Of a DNA stretch of 64,000 bases, positions 43,901-62,800 are shown one piece after another. The stretch's first letter is position 1. The number at the start of each line of letters is the position of its first letter. This DNA comes from Chaenocephalus aceratus (lineage: Eukaryota > Chordata > Actinopteri > Perciformes > Channichthyidae): positions 35,418,218 through 35,482,217 of the forward strand of contig CM043787.1 of the NCBI GenBank assembly GCA_023974075.1. Direction: 5' to 3'. Both the position numbers and the translations under genes were made by a program. The notes below the pieces were generated by a model. It worked only from the letters and a program-made list of their open reading frames with translations, was not told the origin of the DNA and searched no databases.

Positions 43901-46900
43901 GCTGGAGCTGCAGCTCATGGAGAAGGAGCGCAAGAGACAAGAGGCGTATGAGGAGTTCCTCAAAGAGAAGCTCCTGGTGGATGAGATCGTCAGAAAGATT
44001 TACGATGAGGATCAGATGTGAGTCCTTCGGCGCCAATATTTACAGCATTTAAGAGAATTGCAAAAAAAGTACACATTTTCTAGATTAACCCAACAATGAA
44101 GGGATTTGATATTACCTAGAATACATATTCCATGGGTTTAAGTTGGCCATGTTTATACTGGGTACAATACAATACAATACAACTTTATTTATAAAGCACT
44201 TTAAACCTCCAGACCAAAGTGCTGTACAGGCAAATAGATAAAACACAGCTCAGCTCACACACCATAAAACAAGTACAGAACATGTGATTTAAGTGACTTA
44301 AATCGGGGGCAGGCAGGGAAGATAGTGGCCGACCCCTCCCACCCTGGACACAAACTGTTCACCCCCCTCCCCTCTGGCAGGAGGCTGCGCTCCAGGATGA
44401 GGACCAAATCCTCTCGCCACCTCGACAGTTTCTTCCCCTCCGCTACCGGCCTCTTAAACAAGGCCCTCCCACTGACACTTACCTCAGCCACAGCGTAGAC
44501 TCTATATGCAATACATTAATGCACACAATGTTCACACTGCTTACTGCACATATTCTTATTTCATATTTTATATCCTATAATTCATTCATAGCATTCTATT
44601 TCCATGTAAATTACTGCTTTATCTTATTGCTATTTAACTATATTTTATTACGGTGTTCTTAAAGATTTTTTGTTTTATATTTTATGTCTGCACCATGACA
44701 TCAAGTCAAATTCCTCGTATGTGTGAACCTACCTGGCAATAAACCTGTTTCTGATTCTGATTACCAATTAAATATCTGTATCTGTCGTTGACTCAAAATA
44801 CTACAGGATGCATTTAAAATAGAGTATCTACTAGCTTCCGTTTCTTCTCCAAGAAGGAGATAAGTCTTTGGTAGTGTGAGGTTTTTTTTAATGATGTTGT
44901 TCTCCTGAAGGGAGAGGCAGCTGAAGCTGGAGAAGGTCAGAGCCACTCAGCAGCACATCGAAGACTTCAAGAAGCACCAGGCGGAGTGGAGACGCATGGA
45001 GCGAGAGAGGATGGAGGCGGAGAACAGGCGCATCATGGAGTTTGCGAGCCAGCAGGAGCACATGGAGGAGAGCAAGATGGCCAAGATCAGAGAGAAAGAA
45101 GAAGCAAAGGAGCATCTTCATAAAATCGTAATCATTTAGACAACTATGTTTTTTAAATCCCAATACTTTTTAGATTCTCATTCAACGACACATAACTGTA
45201 TATTTGGCACTCCTCTCTGTTCCCTAGCTGTCTGAGAAAATGGAGGCGAGAAGGCAGCAGCAAGAAGAGATGGAGCGAGTCCGTGAGGAACTTCATTCAG
45301 AAGAACAAGAAGAGGCTCACAGGCAGAAAGAAATAGTAAGTATCTTTGCTTTACTTTCTCACATGTTAGACATTCATGCTAGTTATCAAACGATTGTTTT
45401 GTTAATGGTTTGGCCCAAAAACATGAAAATGAGACCACCATGAGAAAAGAGATGTACAGAGACACTCCGGGCTATGAATTTAAAAGCTCCACTTGTGGGG
45501 GAAACTTCTGAAGCAATTGGAGTCAGGACTCAGAGAGACACGAGGAGAGCTGGAGCTTTGATGGCAAACACTGACGGTTTATTGGGAGTTACAGCCGGAG
45601 AATTGACAAGACAGGTGGTGTGTCACGAGTTGACACAGCGGTTTCCAAACCAATTCTGAAGAACTCTTTCTGTACAGGGTTCCTACGGTCATTACAAACC
45701 TGGAAAAGTCATGGAAATTCAATATGCTAATTCCAGGCCCTGGAAAAGTCATGGAAATGTAACTAAAGTTGCATCAAATATAATTTACATTTTATCTTAT
45801 CACCAAAATAGTAATACTATAATGATAATAAATACTGTATCGTATAGTAATGAAACGTAAAATGGCATTTAACTGACAAGGTATTTTGCTGGTGAGAGAT
45901 TTTAGTTGCTTTAGCGTGTAGAAGCTAGTAATCCTACTATTTGATTTGTTTTAGATAGGCACAACATGTTTCATATGCAGACCTTATTTTCCTGTTCAAT
46001 GTTAAAATAAACTACTTTCAGTGGTACCGCTGAGAAAGAGTAATTTTTTTGGTCATGGAAAATTAGGTAAAGGTCATGGAAAATCATTGGTAAAAAAAGA
46101 TATGAACCCTGACTGTAGCTCGAGGTTTGAACTAGTTCGTAGTGTAATAATCAACATTCTTCATCAGTGAGACTAAAGCAGGGGTCGGCAACCCCTGGCA
46201 CGCGTGCCACCATTGGCACACGGCACCGTAACCAGTGGCACACTAGGAATTAGTGGAATAAGTGTGCAAAATATTAAAATTGTATTTTCGGATCCTGAAC
46301 GAGACCACCGCCAGAGCGCGTCCCCCCGTTACCTGCAGAAGGAAGCCATGCACGCAACGCAGCCCCGCTCTCTTTAACTCCAGACGACTTTCTGCTGCTT
46401 TCCTCCGTGGTGCTGATCGTTTCACCACAGAGGAAAGCACTTCACAAATTGCAGTACCCATAAGGAGCTGAACAAATGCCACAGTTGTTGTGTGGCTGTG
46501 TCTTTAGTTGAAAGCCCAGTGGCGATCTGCCCATCTCTCATCTGAATAATATGCTACAAAGGGGCGGACTGGCCATGTGTGTGTTCTGGAGAATCACAGA
46601 ACGGACGATCGTCCTTATTATGATGCCGTTTAAACCAATTATTTACATTTGTTTGTTAAATTCGGCATCATGTAAGTTGCGCTGACAGGTCCACACACTG
46701 CTTCCCCGCAGCGAGGCTCCCCCCGCCCTCCTGTTGACAGTTCACGAGTGTCGAGCTCCTCACCACCACCCCCCACCCCGTTGATAATTCACGATCGTAG
46801 GCACGCTGATAACAATTTTTTTTTGTAATGGCACTTCATATCAAAAAGGTTGCCTGGACTAAAGCAATATGGACCCTGAATCTAACTAGAGCTCTCGTCC

Positions 46901-49698
46901 ATAGGAAAGAATGTGCGGAACCTTCGTCCCTGAACAGTAAACTACCTCATGGCGGCTTGTGCTCTGACATAGACTGGCAACAACAATGCGCCCAAGATGC
47001 TCCTCCTTAAAAGAGATTGCAGCTATACACATAGACTGTATATATAAAGGCTATACCCAAGGCCTTAGACCTATGCCATGGGAAAGGAGACAGTGAGAGG
47101 AGAAAATGATGAACTGTGTCAAAGGTTGAATACCTAAGCAAATGATTCCCCAACACCACTGAATGATTATTATTATTATTTGAATCTAATAGAAAGAGAT
47201 GGAGAAGAAAATCCGCCACAGGCTGACGATGCAGCAAACCTGCCAGGAGCAGATGGCCTTCAAAGAGATGCGAAGGCAGGCAGAGAAAGACGAAGAGGAG
47301 GCCTTCAGGAAAATAATGATGGCTAAGTTTGCCGAGGACGATCGTTTGGAGCAGATGAACGCCCAGAAACGACGCATGAAGCAACTCGAGCACAAACGGG
47401 AGGTGGAGAAACTGATAGAGGACAGAAGACGGCAGCATGAGGCGGACAAGGTACGAACCACACTCTGTGATATCCAAGTTAAAGCAGTGCTGGTGTGGTT
47501 TTAATATCAGGTGTTATGCTGTTCGTACTACACTGTGTAAACGTATCGCTGTTTAATCATGATTACATTTTGAATCTTACGGACAATGAAAGAAAGTACA
47601 AGATGTATATGAGGAACAAGGCTAAACACACTACACTCATATTTCACTGTACAGCTATGGCGATACTTCAAGATTCAAAGGTTTTATTGTCATATGCACT
47701 GTAGCTCTCTTCGCGACACAGGTCGGTTCTTTAAAACGGGCGTTTATTTCTTGGAGTTTTCATCTTGTAGCCTCCCCTCTTCCGTTACGCCGTGAGAACT
47801 ACAACGAATAACACGTATACATAGCCAAAGATATTAGCATATTGTGTTACACGTATGAATGAAAATAGGACACATGAAAACATAAAACAAATACCTCGTT
47901 GGACGCTTGTCGTGAAAGTAGATTAATCTTTAAAGTTCCTTTTCCGTATAACCTTGTCAAATTAAAACGTTGTCACAGACTTCAGCAGAGCTTCAAATAA
48001 AGACGTCAACCCACGTTGAGTTGTCCAGGATCTGTAAACTATTAAATCATGCCATATTTAACGATTATAATATTACTATGAAATTAATTGCGTTGTTCTT
48101 TTTAATTAAGGCAACTTTGTTACGTCATTTACATGCACAAAGCTATAGTGTAGAAATGGCAATGAAATTCTTCTGACCGGAGCTCCTCCCACAATGCAAC
48201 ATATTATGTGAGACTGACCGTTGAGCGGCCCGACCAAGCAAGGAGGCAGAGAGTTCAAATATAACCCAGTGTGGGCATTTATTCAAATCATGGGCACATG
48301 ATTCACAGCCTCAATTGCTGTCCACCTGAACAGTCAGCAGCCACAAGGATCTCACACACACTACCTGTCCACTGACAGGGAAATAAGAGCCTAAATACAC
48401 ACTAATCAGGCCAATAAGACACAGGTGGGGGGGGGACATAGGGCACCAGGTGAACCCAATAACCAGCCACAGACAAAACGGGAGGGGAAACACTTTCAAA
48501 CTAAACCACATGTGCAATATTACAAGGCCCGAAGCCGTCACTCCACGAAGTTACCTTTGTCACAATATATAATAACATCCAAAATAAAAAGTAGTGCAAG
48601 AAGTCTATATACTGTACATGTCAATAGAATATGGGATATGTTAGGGCTGCTCGATTATGGCAAAAATCATAATCACGATTATTTGGGTCAATAATTGATA
48701 TCACGATTACTAAAAACGATTAACCATTTACTTTGAAAACATCCATTTATTTAAAAAAATAAATAACAGTATGTTTTTAACAGTTGATTACCCTGAACTT
48801 TAAGTATAATTCAACTGAAAAACCAATACAAATAATAACTTAAAAAAACAATTACATATTTTTTTTTTTAATAAAATGAATAATCAATTTATTTCGATTA
48901 CGTTGTTTTCGCAATCGTTGCAAGCCAAAATCGTAATCTAGGATATGTAAAATACCAGAATATGAAATTAAATAATGTAAATGAAGACACAATTAAATAC
49001 GGTTTATTGCAGACTTTTATTAATCCCCGTAGGGAAATTCAGTTGTTTAAACAGCAACAGGGTAAAGGTGAAAAAGCAGGACAGATTCATACAGAGTAAT
49101 ACAATCAAACATAAGATCAAAGATTACAAATAAAAATAATAATAATGACAAACTATGAAATAAGAGATTAATACAAAAAATGAAAATAAGAATATAAATA
49201 TGCATATATTCGGTCATATAAACTATGAATGAAAATGAAAATAGACATACAAGTTGGGTCATATATACATATTATATATATATATATTAACATGGGTGTG
49301 TGGAAACAGTGTGAATTTATGTCCAGTGATTGGTGTATATACTTTGATAATAACTTTCATATCTCTCTTGAAGGAACTGGAGGCTAAAGAAAAGGCGATT
49401 GAGGAGGAGAGGCAGGCGCTGCGTCGGCAGATTATCGAAGAGGAGAGGCAGCGACTTCTTAAACGCCACGCAACAAAACTCCTTGGATACCTCCCGAAGG
49501 TATGATGCAGAGCATGAAGCATGAATAACAGATTCATATCTCCTGTTGGTGGAACAAGTGTATGACCATGAGTGTGTCCTTGTTCAGGGCTTGCTCCGTG
49601 AAGACGACCTGCAGCACTTTGATGAAGACTTCAGAAAGAACTTTGAAAAGCGTCCGGCAGATATCTCCTCTGAGGACGGCTGGGAGGACGATCAGTAG
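37927..49698 (+). CDS. mns1: Meiosis-specific nuclear structural protein 1, 497 residues
   Basis: A coiled-coil protein of motile cilia and sperm flagella, known as a microtubule inner protein needed for axoneme assembly. Coding exons: 37,927-37,929 (only the ATG); 38,047-38,256; 42,961-43,088; 43,227-43,329; 43,788-44,017; 44,911-45,127; 45,228-45,335; 47,193-47,450; 49,374-49,499; 49,588-49,698. All are GT-AG and in phase. The protein is almost wholly Glu/Lys/Arg/Gln-rich alpha-helix. Family blocks include VDEIVRKIYDEDQM (about 211-225), KFAEDDRLEQMNAQKRRMKQ and LEHKREVEKLIEDRR (about 370-415), and ATKLLGYLPKG (about 450-462), with an acidic end SSEDGWEDDQ. Length is close to human MNS1. 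Intron 2 (4.7 kb) carries a large inverted-repeat element. The gene converges with tex9, and their 3' ends appear to overlap. Confidence 0.95.
39151..40219 (+). mobile_element. 1,069-bp Harbinger-like element, copy 2
   Basis: It starts GGCTGAAGTCGAATAGT and ends ACTATCCGACTGCAGCC, flanked by TTA on both sides (39,148-39,150 and 40,220-40,222). It is nearly identical, in reverse orientation, to 11,539-12,606. A 69-codon open frame at 39,707-39,916 matches a 68-codon frame of copy 1 with one whole-codon difference, but no domain is recognised. The element is non-autonomous. Confidence 0.85.
40873..41453. repeat. 0.58-kb palindrome, about 255-bp arms
   Basis: The left arm (ACTACCCGATCTGCAG to CTTCTGTTAGACAGCT) and right arm (AGCTGTCTAACAGAAG to CTGCAGATCGGGTAGT) are near-identical reverse complements separated by about 55 bp. 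Shared blocks include GTCCGCCATATTGGACAACT and AAGTACATTGTCAGAATAAG. The right arm has a small duplication of GCAGATCGGG. It could form a long hairpin in single strands or RNA. Confidence 0.9.
41740..42030 (+). repeat. LINE 3'-end fragment in mns1 intron 2
   Basis: It ends CTGGTGATAAACCTGATTCT, the (TGATTC)-type tail of a teleost LINE 3' end, preceded by AAATTCCTCGTACGTGTAAA. A second fragment of the same family lies at 44,300-44,762. Confidence 0.65.
43618..43735 (+). repeat. 14-bp minisatellite in mns1 intron 4
   Basis: About eight copies of AACAAGGAGCTAGT occur in tandem, with single-base variants (AAGAG, AAGCAG, CTATT) and one 2-bp insertion. The array stops about 50 bp before the acceptor of the exon at 43,788. 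Confidence 0.9.
44160..44762 (+). repeat. LINE fragments in mns1 intron 5
   Basis: An ACAACTTTATTTATAAAGCA block lies at about 44,180. It is followed at 44,300-44,490 by the degraded end of a LINE reading frame (CCCTCCCCTCTGGCAGGAGG region, RQFLPLRYRPL-type translation) and an AT-rich 3' end closing with CTGGCAATAAACCTG and a TTCTGATTCTGATT tail at 44,762. Confidence 0.7.
45675..46111. mobile_element. 0.44-kb hAT-type MITE in mns1 intron 7
   Basis: It starts CAGGGTTCCTACGG and ends ATGAACCCTG, with four internal GGTCATGGAAA/AAGTCATGGAAA repeats. CTGTA occurs just outside both ends, but an exact 8-bp duplication is not visible. The interior is non-coding. Confidence 0.7.
46179..46490 (+). mobile_element. 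hAT-type element fragment in mns1 intron 7
   Basis: CAGGGGTCGGCAACC with CTGGCACGCGTGCC is a typical hAT 5' terminus. No matching right terminus (GGTTGCCGACCCCTG) was found nearby, so the copy appears truncated. The right limit is approximate. Open frames here are not recognised. Confidence 0.5.
46491..47192. other. mns1 intron 7, remainder
   Basis: No exon is visible. A GC-rich patch at 46,560-46,800 is probably further hAT sequence, since GGCACGCTGATAAC resembles subterminal sequence. ACATAGACTGTATATATAAA at about 47,030 is a frequent teleost repeat end. Confidence 0.35.
47658..48642. other. mns1 intron 8, repeat debris
   Basis: CAAGATTCAAAGGTTTTATT followed by GTCATATGCA at 47,667-47,700 is a common teleost retroposon end in reverse. 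The rest, including a G9 run at 48,427, holds no recognised gene or element. Confidence 0.35.
48643..48942. mobile_element. 0.3-kb MITE-like repeat in mns1 intron 8
   Basis: It starts AGGGCTGCTCGATTATGGC, runs through several ATCACGATTA blocks and ends GCAATCGTTGCAAGCC followed by AAAATCGTAATCTAGG. The ends are imperfect inverted repeats. This is a common teleost non-coding DNA-element pattern. Confidence 0.6.
49000..49250 (-). repeat. LINE 3'-tail fragment, reverse orientation
   Basis: GACTTTTATTAATCCCCGTA followed by GGGAAATTCAG is the reverse complement of the 3' end of a common teleost LINE. The left part is AT-rich and its limits are approximate. Confidence 0.6.
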
Positions 49699-49797
49699 AC
49701 GTTTGATCTGAACTTGCGTACCATGACACTAGATGGCATTTTAGAGTTACCTTGGTAGCAATTGAGTGATTTCATCGTTCAGGATTCACGAAGGAAC

Positions 49798-49861
49798 TTT
49801 ATTAGCATTCAGTACAAAAACAAACGTCTTATTAGGCTTAGGGTTACAGGATCTGAATAAA
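49798..49861. promoter_or_regulatory. Crossed poly(A) signals of mns1 and tex9
   Basis: The nearest plus-strand AATAAA after the mns1 stop is at 49,856-49,861. The nearest minus-strand AATAAA after the tex9 stop (49,953) reads TTTATT on the plus strand at 49,798-49,803. Each signal lies beyond the other gene's, so the mature 3'UTRs should overlap by roughly 60-100 bp. Confidence 0.6.
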
Positions 49862-49952
49862 AAGCATTCCAGAAAAGGTGGTGGCAAGATGTGATCATTA
49901 TCAGGAGACACATTTTGAAAGTGAAGACTCGGTCGTCAGCGTGTCTCTGTGT

Positions 49953-55898
<5,946 letters not shown>

Positions 55899-56863
55899 TG
55901 TCACTAAACAGGGAAAATATACGGGTCTGGTTCAGTCTATGGTCTGGTTGCATGGCAACTACTCGTTCAATGCGCCCAGTACGGTAACCCTTTAAGGACA
56001 CCTAAAGGCGAATAATGATTGATTTGTTTCGTGAAAAATAGTTTTCTCTGAGGAATGACATTCATCAAATATGAAATAGTTTGTAATTTAACAAAAGCAT
56101 GTAATGTCGTGAAACACTGGCCTTTTGAAAATGATATGCAGACTTAAATTGGTGCTCTGGCAGCTATGGAACAGAGTGTACCAGTGGTACGAAGAAGTAA
56201 GTAGTCTGTACAGATTATTAACATGTATAATTGAAGTCAGTTACTTTGATAGTCCAGCCCACAACTAACAACATTTCAATAAGTAATAATAATAATAATT
56301 GTAAATATGTATATTATTATGTTTCATATTAACTTTAGATGTATGTCTGTTTTATTGCTGGGTCTAAAGTAATAATATCCATGTGTACATTCCCAAATTT
56401 CATAGTAACGTGCTCAGTAACGTCTCCTGCTTAGATGTTGTTTTTTAATGCTGGGGGTCTAGTGCGCATGCGTCGTCCCAACAGCTACTACTCACCATGC
56501 ACATGCAGAGAAATCCCATAACGTGAGGGGCACAGCTCACCGGAGGGACGAGCTAGTTTTTTTATTTTGCAGCTGTCCGTGTACTGTCTGTTTACACCTG
56601 CCTTTACTTATTTATATTCATGCATCACGTCGCGACTGACAGCGACACATAGTTTTGTTGCACAGCGTCTTTAATTCACCAAGTGTCGGGACTTGAAGCG
56701 AGCGATGTCGGAGGAGGACTGGGTGGCAACAACAACAACAGGGCGCGCTGCTGTCCCGTTAGCATCGCAACGACCTCCAGTCCATGTTGTCTAGCCCGAG
56801 AACACCCTCCCACGCCTCCCGTCCAGCCCAGCCCAGTGCACACCCACCCCGAGGCCCAACGTG
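55899..56863. promoter_or_regulatory. Shared tex9/rfx7 head-to-head intergenic region
   Basis: Only 965 bp separate the tex9 start (minus) from the rfx7 start (plus). The right part (56,440-56,863) is CpG-rich (TGCGCATGCGTCGTCCC, CACGTCGCGACTGACAGCGA) and likely holds the rfx7 core promoter and 5'UTR. The left end holds an X-box-like site next to tex9. No other gene is seen. Confidence 0.55.
55947..55959 (-). promoter_or_regulatory. X-box-like RFX site upstream of tex9
   Basis: GTTGCATGGCAAC, a nearly perfect inverted repeat, is one base shorter than the canonical GTTGCCATGGCAAC X-box. It lies 49 bp upstream of the tex9 ATG, a typical spacing for ciliary genes. It is within 1 kb of rfx7, whose product belongs to the family that binds such sites. 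Confidence 0.6.
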
Positions 56864-59800
56864 ATGGCCGAGGAGGACCAGCAGCCGCCGCCGGACCGCG
56901 GGGCAAGCAGCATGCCCGGCCTGCTCACCGGGCTGCAGGGCGCCGAGGCCAGCGCGCTGCAGCTCCGGATCAAGAACTCCATCTGGTGAGGAGCTGTACT
57001 CATACATACTGTGCTTACATGCTTACATGCTTAAAGGGAAGGGATTCCTTTTATAGTTTTTGATCGTAAAGGCAGGTGGAAGTGGTATTACTCCACAGTG
57101 TTATAATAGCCTAGTTAATTAGTGGTACTGCTGCATGCAAAAGGTTACTCAGAGTAAACATCAGTGTTATTAGCCAAACTAGCATAAAAAGTAAGCCATT
57201 GTCGTTGAGAAGTCCCCGTGTAAGTATGACATTGTTATATATATATATATATATATATTGTTGTTTTACTATATAACTAATGCATTAATACTGTTACAGG
57301 TGGAACCACTTATAATACAAGTACAAATAATGATACTAACAACATCGTTTTCATAAAAGGACACACAATCTAAATAGTTATAAAAGAACATTAAAATATA
57401 CAGTAAGATTCAACTAAAACAAAGTTAGTAAAGTGCATTTCTTGAGTTACATTCCACCACTGTGTTTACCTGAGTAGTAGTAGCAGTACCATAGAGTGAA
57501 AATAATATATTACTAGTTTATAACAAGTCCGGTATACAGACATGAAATGAATGTATTGGGTTAGGGTTACCCACTGTAGCCTAAATTATAGCTTACATTT
57601 GATTATATTATTATAATTTCTAGAGTTATTTATACTTTTTATACTGGGAAATAGTTTAAATAGTAACAGGTTCTCATATTTTAATCACCAATTGTGTGTT
57701 AAGCATGAAAAATATTAATCTGTAAAGTATCTAGCCTTCAGGAGTAATAAGTACTACACTTTATTCTAAAATGCAGTGAAGTTTAAGTATGACTTGCATT
57801 AAATTACTCAATGGTACTAGAGTAGATGCTAATACACATTCCACCATCATTGACTGACTCAACATGAACATGTTGCTAACTTAACAGTAAAGCAGATCTT
57901 CTTGGGATCAATAACTTTTTATTCTTTAGGGTCAGGGCTTGACGTGAACAAGGGTGGAATATATAACTTATATAATCTTGAAAATCTTGAAATAGTAAAA
58001 AGGGGTAGGAACCCTGATATATAATGTGATGACACATTGCTGCACAATAAACTAGCCACAGAATATGTAGTGTAAATGCTTCCATCCAATTTCAACATTG
58101 AAATGTTGCTTACACTTAAATGCACCCGTTTCATATTGTAATAATAAGTTAATATTGTAATATTAAGGCTGCAACTAATGAATATTTTCATTGTCAATTA
58201 ATTGATAGATGACAATTATTTTCAAAGTAAACCAATTAGATATTTTATCTATGAAAACTGAGAAATTACTTTCTTAAAAAATGATGAAACCAATTGAACA
58301 TTCTAACAATTGCGAATTGATTGCATTCTTGCAGCTGTAACCTGATACCTTACATTTGACAGGGTCATTGTGCCTGCATAGTTCAGTGTATTTTACTCAA
58401 GAAACATTTTGATTTCAGGACTCATGTTGCTACTTTCCTTCAGTAAAGGTACTAGTTCATCCTTTCTTTCACTTCCTCATCTCTTTCTAATTTACTGATG
58501 AGCTGAAGGCGTTGTCGCAGCAGCAGCTATTTACATTCAAGTTCCCTCTATTTCCATCATCAGAACACTACCGACAGAAAGCAACAGCTCCGTTATGTAG
58601 CTCCTGTAGCAGTGTGTAAACCGACTCATAATACTCGTAATATCTCAGTTTCACACCATTGTAACTGTGCCTAACGCTTGCAACATAAATATAATGGCAT
58701 TTTTATCTCACACATACCAGACATGGCCATGATGTTATCCAAATCATTTTCATACCAGTTTATTTAAAAGTGTTCACTACACTCAGACGTCATTGCCTGG
58801 TTTAAGGGTACAAATAACTTTACAAATAAATAAACCACACAGAATCACATGACTATAAGTCAACATGAAGTATGAAGTAACCTATTTAAAATTAGGAGGA
58901 TCCATCTGAATGTAAAAAAAAAAAACACTGAATGTAAGCCTATGTTTTAAAATTGAGTATCTGTCTGCTGTGAAATAAGAGAGAAGTTCAAGTGTTACGC
59001 TACCACATATTAGAAAAAAAAGTGTATTTGATAGTGTATTGTCTGTGGTTGCTGTTATTTCAGGCTGTGTTCTAACCGACAATACCCTTTTATTTCTGAA
59101 TGTATATGAACTCAAGTACTATCATTTAAATGTCAAACAGCCATTAAATGTCAAGAGGCTGAACTACTCAAAAGCACAACAGTTCAGAGGTGAAGCGTCT
59201 GCAGGGAAACCTCCACAGAAACACTTCACTCTGCTGCTAACATGAGGGGATATTGAAAATGTGTCCTTCTCCCTAAATCTTTAACCTTTAAGTGGATTAG
59301 AGCATAAATATTGACGTTTACTTGAGCAGCTGAGTGGTTCACGGTAGAGTGTGACTGTCTTAGTCGAGGTCAGCGAGTTTATTTGCAACTACACCCTCGC
59401 TCTGTCATCACCTGGAGTGATAGTCTTTAGTGCACACCACTGTTCCTGCTGGCTTTCATTCAAGCCGCCCAATCAGAGGCTGAGACTGAGTTACACCCGG
59501 ATATTTTACACAGTGTTGTTGTATCAGTTATTTTATCCATTTAATGCTTGAGGTGCCAAATCGGCCCAACAAACAGCTCAACTATGGCCTTTTAGCATGG
59601 GAACATCCGTGGCTCCCTAGTAACAGTGAATTAAAGTGACCTGTTGTCGTTGTGGCTTAGAGCAACTCCTGATTCTGCCCTGCCTGGTGTCGCCAAGTAA
59701 GAGTCTTTAAATGTGACCTGTCTTATGTCTCACAGCAAGCACAACAACAACAACTTTACCTTTCTGCAGATTAGGATTTAGACCTGGACAAGTGATCGTC

Positions 59801-62800
59801 GTGTATCTGGCCGGACTCTGAGCAATGTATCATTGGTTTAAATCTGTCTTCTACACTTTTTTTGCGTTAAAAAGGGCTCCGAGGTATGGGGCATTGCATT
59901 TACACTAGTATATTGTGCAAAATACTGGTTGCAAAGTTAATTTGCTCTGCGTCTTTTGTCCGGCTGGTACTGCATGTAGGGCTGCAGAAACTTGTCTTTT
60001 CTATCGTCATCATGATGGAAAATGTATTTTTCTTTCATTCTTGTTTTATTGGTGCCTTTTTTGTTGTTTCATAAATTAAATAATTATTCCCATTCATTTT
60101 CAAATTCAACAACAATATGTTGGATTCAAGCAGTATACTGAAAACAGCAAAAAGACACGTTAATATCTGTTTATTTACCAAAAATGACCTTTTATTGTTC
60201 AGCCCTACCAGTGTATATACAGTATGGAATTGACTGGCCTCCTTATATCGTAGAATACACAATAGCTGTGAGTATATCGATATAAAATCAGGAATCACAA
60301 TAAAACATTTGCTTTTCTTAAAATATAGTTCAACTTATTGTTAAAACATATGAATAAATTAAAAAGGTGAAAGTCCATATTTTTATCAATGTATTCCTTC
60401 AACATTAAATGGGATGAAACAGACATATAGTAGGTTTCCTGGGAAATGGATGCCTGTGTTCTTCTGTCAGAGACAATGTCTGTGGCTGTGTCTCTTTTAC
60501 ATTTGACAACATGTGTTCCTGGTGGTGGGATACATGACCTGAGATGCTATGGGGAGGGTCGTCTCATACCAAACATTCCTCTGCTTTATAAATAAATAGA
60601 CTTTAGACTCAAGCGCTCATGTTACAACAGCTTCATACTCATTTATATTTTCTCTCTTTTTTTACAGCAAATCTGTTCAATCAAAAGTGGAAAACATTCT
60701 GGTGAGTATCTGTGAAATATTTGAACAAATCTGCAAATGACATTTTGTATTACACCTTTCACATAACTTTAAAATATTGTTTGTTATTTTGTGGTTTCAG
60801 CATATAAAGCTTAAGCACTATTGTTTCCTGATGGGTTCATTTCTTGTGCTGAGTAATTTGCAGAAATGATTACAAATACGGGACCTTAAAATGTTATTTT
60901 GACTTGAAGGTGGCATTCATGCAGAAAAAAGGAAGAGTCCAGCTCTGGGAAGAATGGCTGCATCAAGCAGTTACATTTTGGAAAGGCTTTTTAGAAATCC
61001 TCTGAGGACCATGAATACCTTTTTTTGGCAAAAATATGTCTGATTGTTGGTGATAATCCGGTTCAAGGACTCCCAGGGTTTGTGTGGAAAAATACATGTT
61101 TATGTTAGTCTGTAGATATTTACAGCATGAATTTCACAATGAAAACACTTGCCAAGTGCCAAAATTGTGAAAGTACAACGAGGAACCAGCCTATGTCGTA
61201 CTTCACTTTATTTACTGTGCGAGCACTATGCTGTTTAACAACAATATAATAATCATTTTTTCTAAGAAAATAAGTGTTGGACAGTCAATGTTAAGATGAA
61301 AAATAAGACAAGATAATCCTAAAGTCTCACAGCGGGGAATTTGCATTGTTACAGCAGCAAAGGGAGGTGCAACTACAAGAGAACACAATTATTAGAGCTC
61401 CATAAGGGCCTATGCAGCCAATATGTTGGAGTATTAGAGAAATGATTGTTTGCCAATAGCAGAATTGCAGTATTATTGTGCAGCTGTTAATGCTACTTAA
61501 TTTAGCAGAATATCCCAGTATCAAAAACTGTTTGTGGAGCCAAGAGGAGTAGCAGAGGTTGGCCGGGGCTTTGGTCGTCCTTATGTAGTATACTTTATAT
61601 AAAGTGTGATGTCATGACGTTTTTAATACACACCGGTTCAATTACCCTCATTCCGGTCATGCCCTTAAAAAAAAGAAAGACACAAATCTCTTTAAACCTA
61701 ATGCAACCCTGTATTGTCTGACGTCATCCTCCTGTCCTGATCTTGTGATGAAATAACCGAGCATCTTTTGTCAGGAATTTACCACCTAATGGTATACAAA
61801 GCTGCACAAAATAATAAAAAAAACACTTCTCAAATGAACTAGCAACTCCTAAAATGTACACTGAATTCTGGTAACATCTTTGTTAAAAGGAGTTAAAGGA
61901 AAGTGTAAAGGTGTTTACTGTGCAGAGCTGATGACACGGTAACATATAGACTTGCAGCAGGAAGTGAGGAAATAAGCTCTGTGGCAGACAAACATTTTCC
62001 AGACGTACACATTTTCTTTAGCAAGATGATGTTCACAGATGAACTGTTATGGCATAAATGAAAGCACCTAAAGTAAAAAGCCAAAGTTAGTATTTTAAGA
62101 GACTATACCATCGTCAGAACAAGTAATAGCTTTACAATACCTATATATCATATACATATCAGACCTTGTATCAGACATCTAATACAAAAAAAAACCTTCG
62201 AGGTGATGGAACTGGAATTGCAGAACTGCTAACTAATTTCCAGGTTTTAGGGCTCATTCTTGCAGCGCTAGTGCGAAGAGGTGTTAAGGAGTTAATCAGA
62301 AAAGACAGAGGAGCCAATTGAAAGTGTGAATGAGTACTGGCAGTGCGTGGATGTGTGTCTGTGTGCATTTACTATCAGCCGAGGATTTATGTTCACCTTA
62401 CAAGTTCCCTGAAGAGCTGAAGCTTGTCTGTCTGTGTGTCTGCAGCCATTCAGACTGTGTGTGCACGTACTAGTGTGTCTCAGTGAAATTAACGCAACAT
62501 ATCTCTGATTCGTAACTCTACACTGCGGGGTTTAAAGTCCGAGTGAAAGTGTGTTCGTGCTTCTCACTCCTTGCCCTGCTGCTTCAGTGTGGGGATGGGA
62601 TGTTTATGATGTGCAGTGTTTGTCTTACACCAAACATCTGATGACAAAGGTTACATTTTTTATCAAACTCAGCCCTATCATTGTTTCCTTTATTGCTCAC
62701 GTATTAAGTAGCACATCAATCCCCTTTTCATGGAATTTCCTGCCATGTTTTCTGTCTTCCAGATCAGTGTGTTTTCTTTGGGTCAGGTTTAAATGCTTTG

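Noticed and set aside
44255..44491. 78-codon minus-strand frame
   Set aside because: Antisense to a LINE reading-frame fragment.
56683..57063. 126-codon plus-strand frame over the first rfx7 exon
   Set aside because: It is in a different frame from the RFX7 sequence and continues through the splice donor, so it is a shadow of GC-rich sequence.
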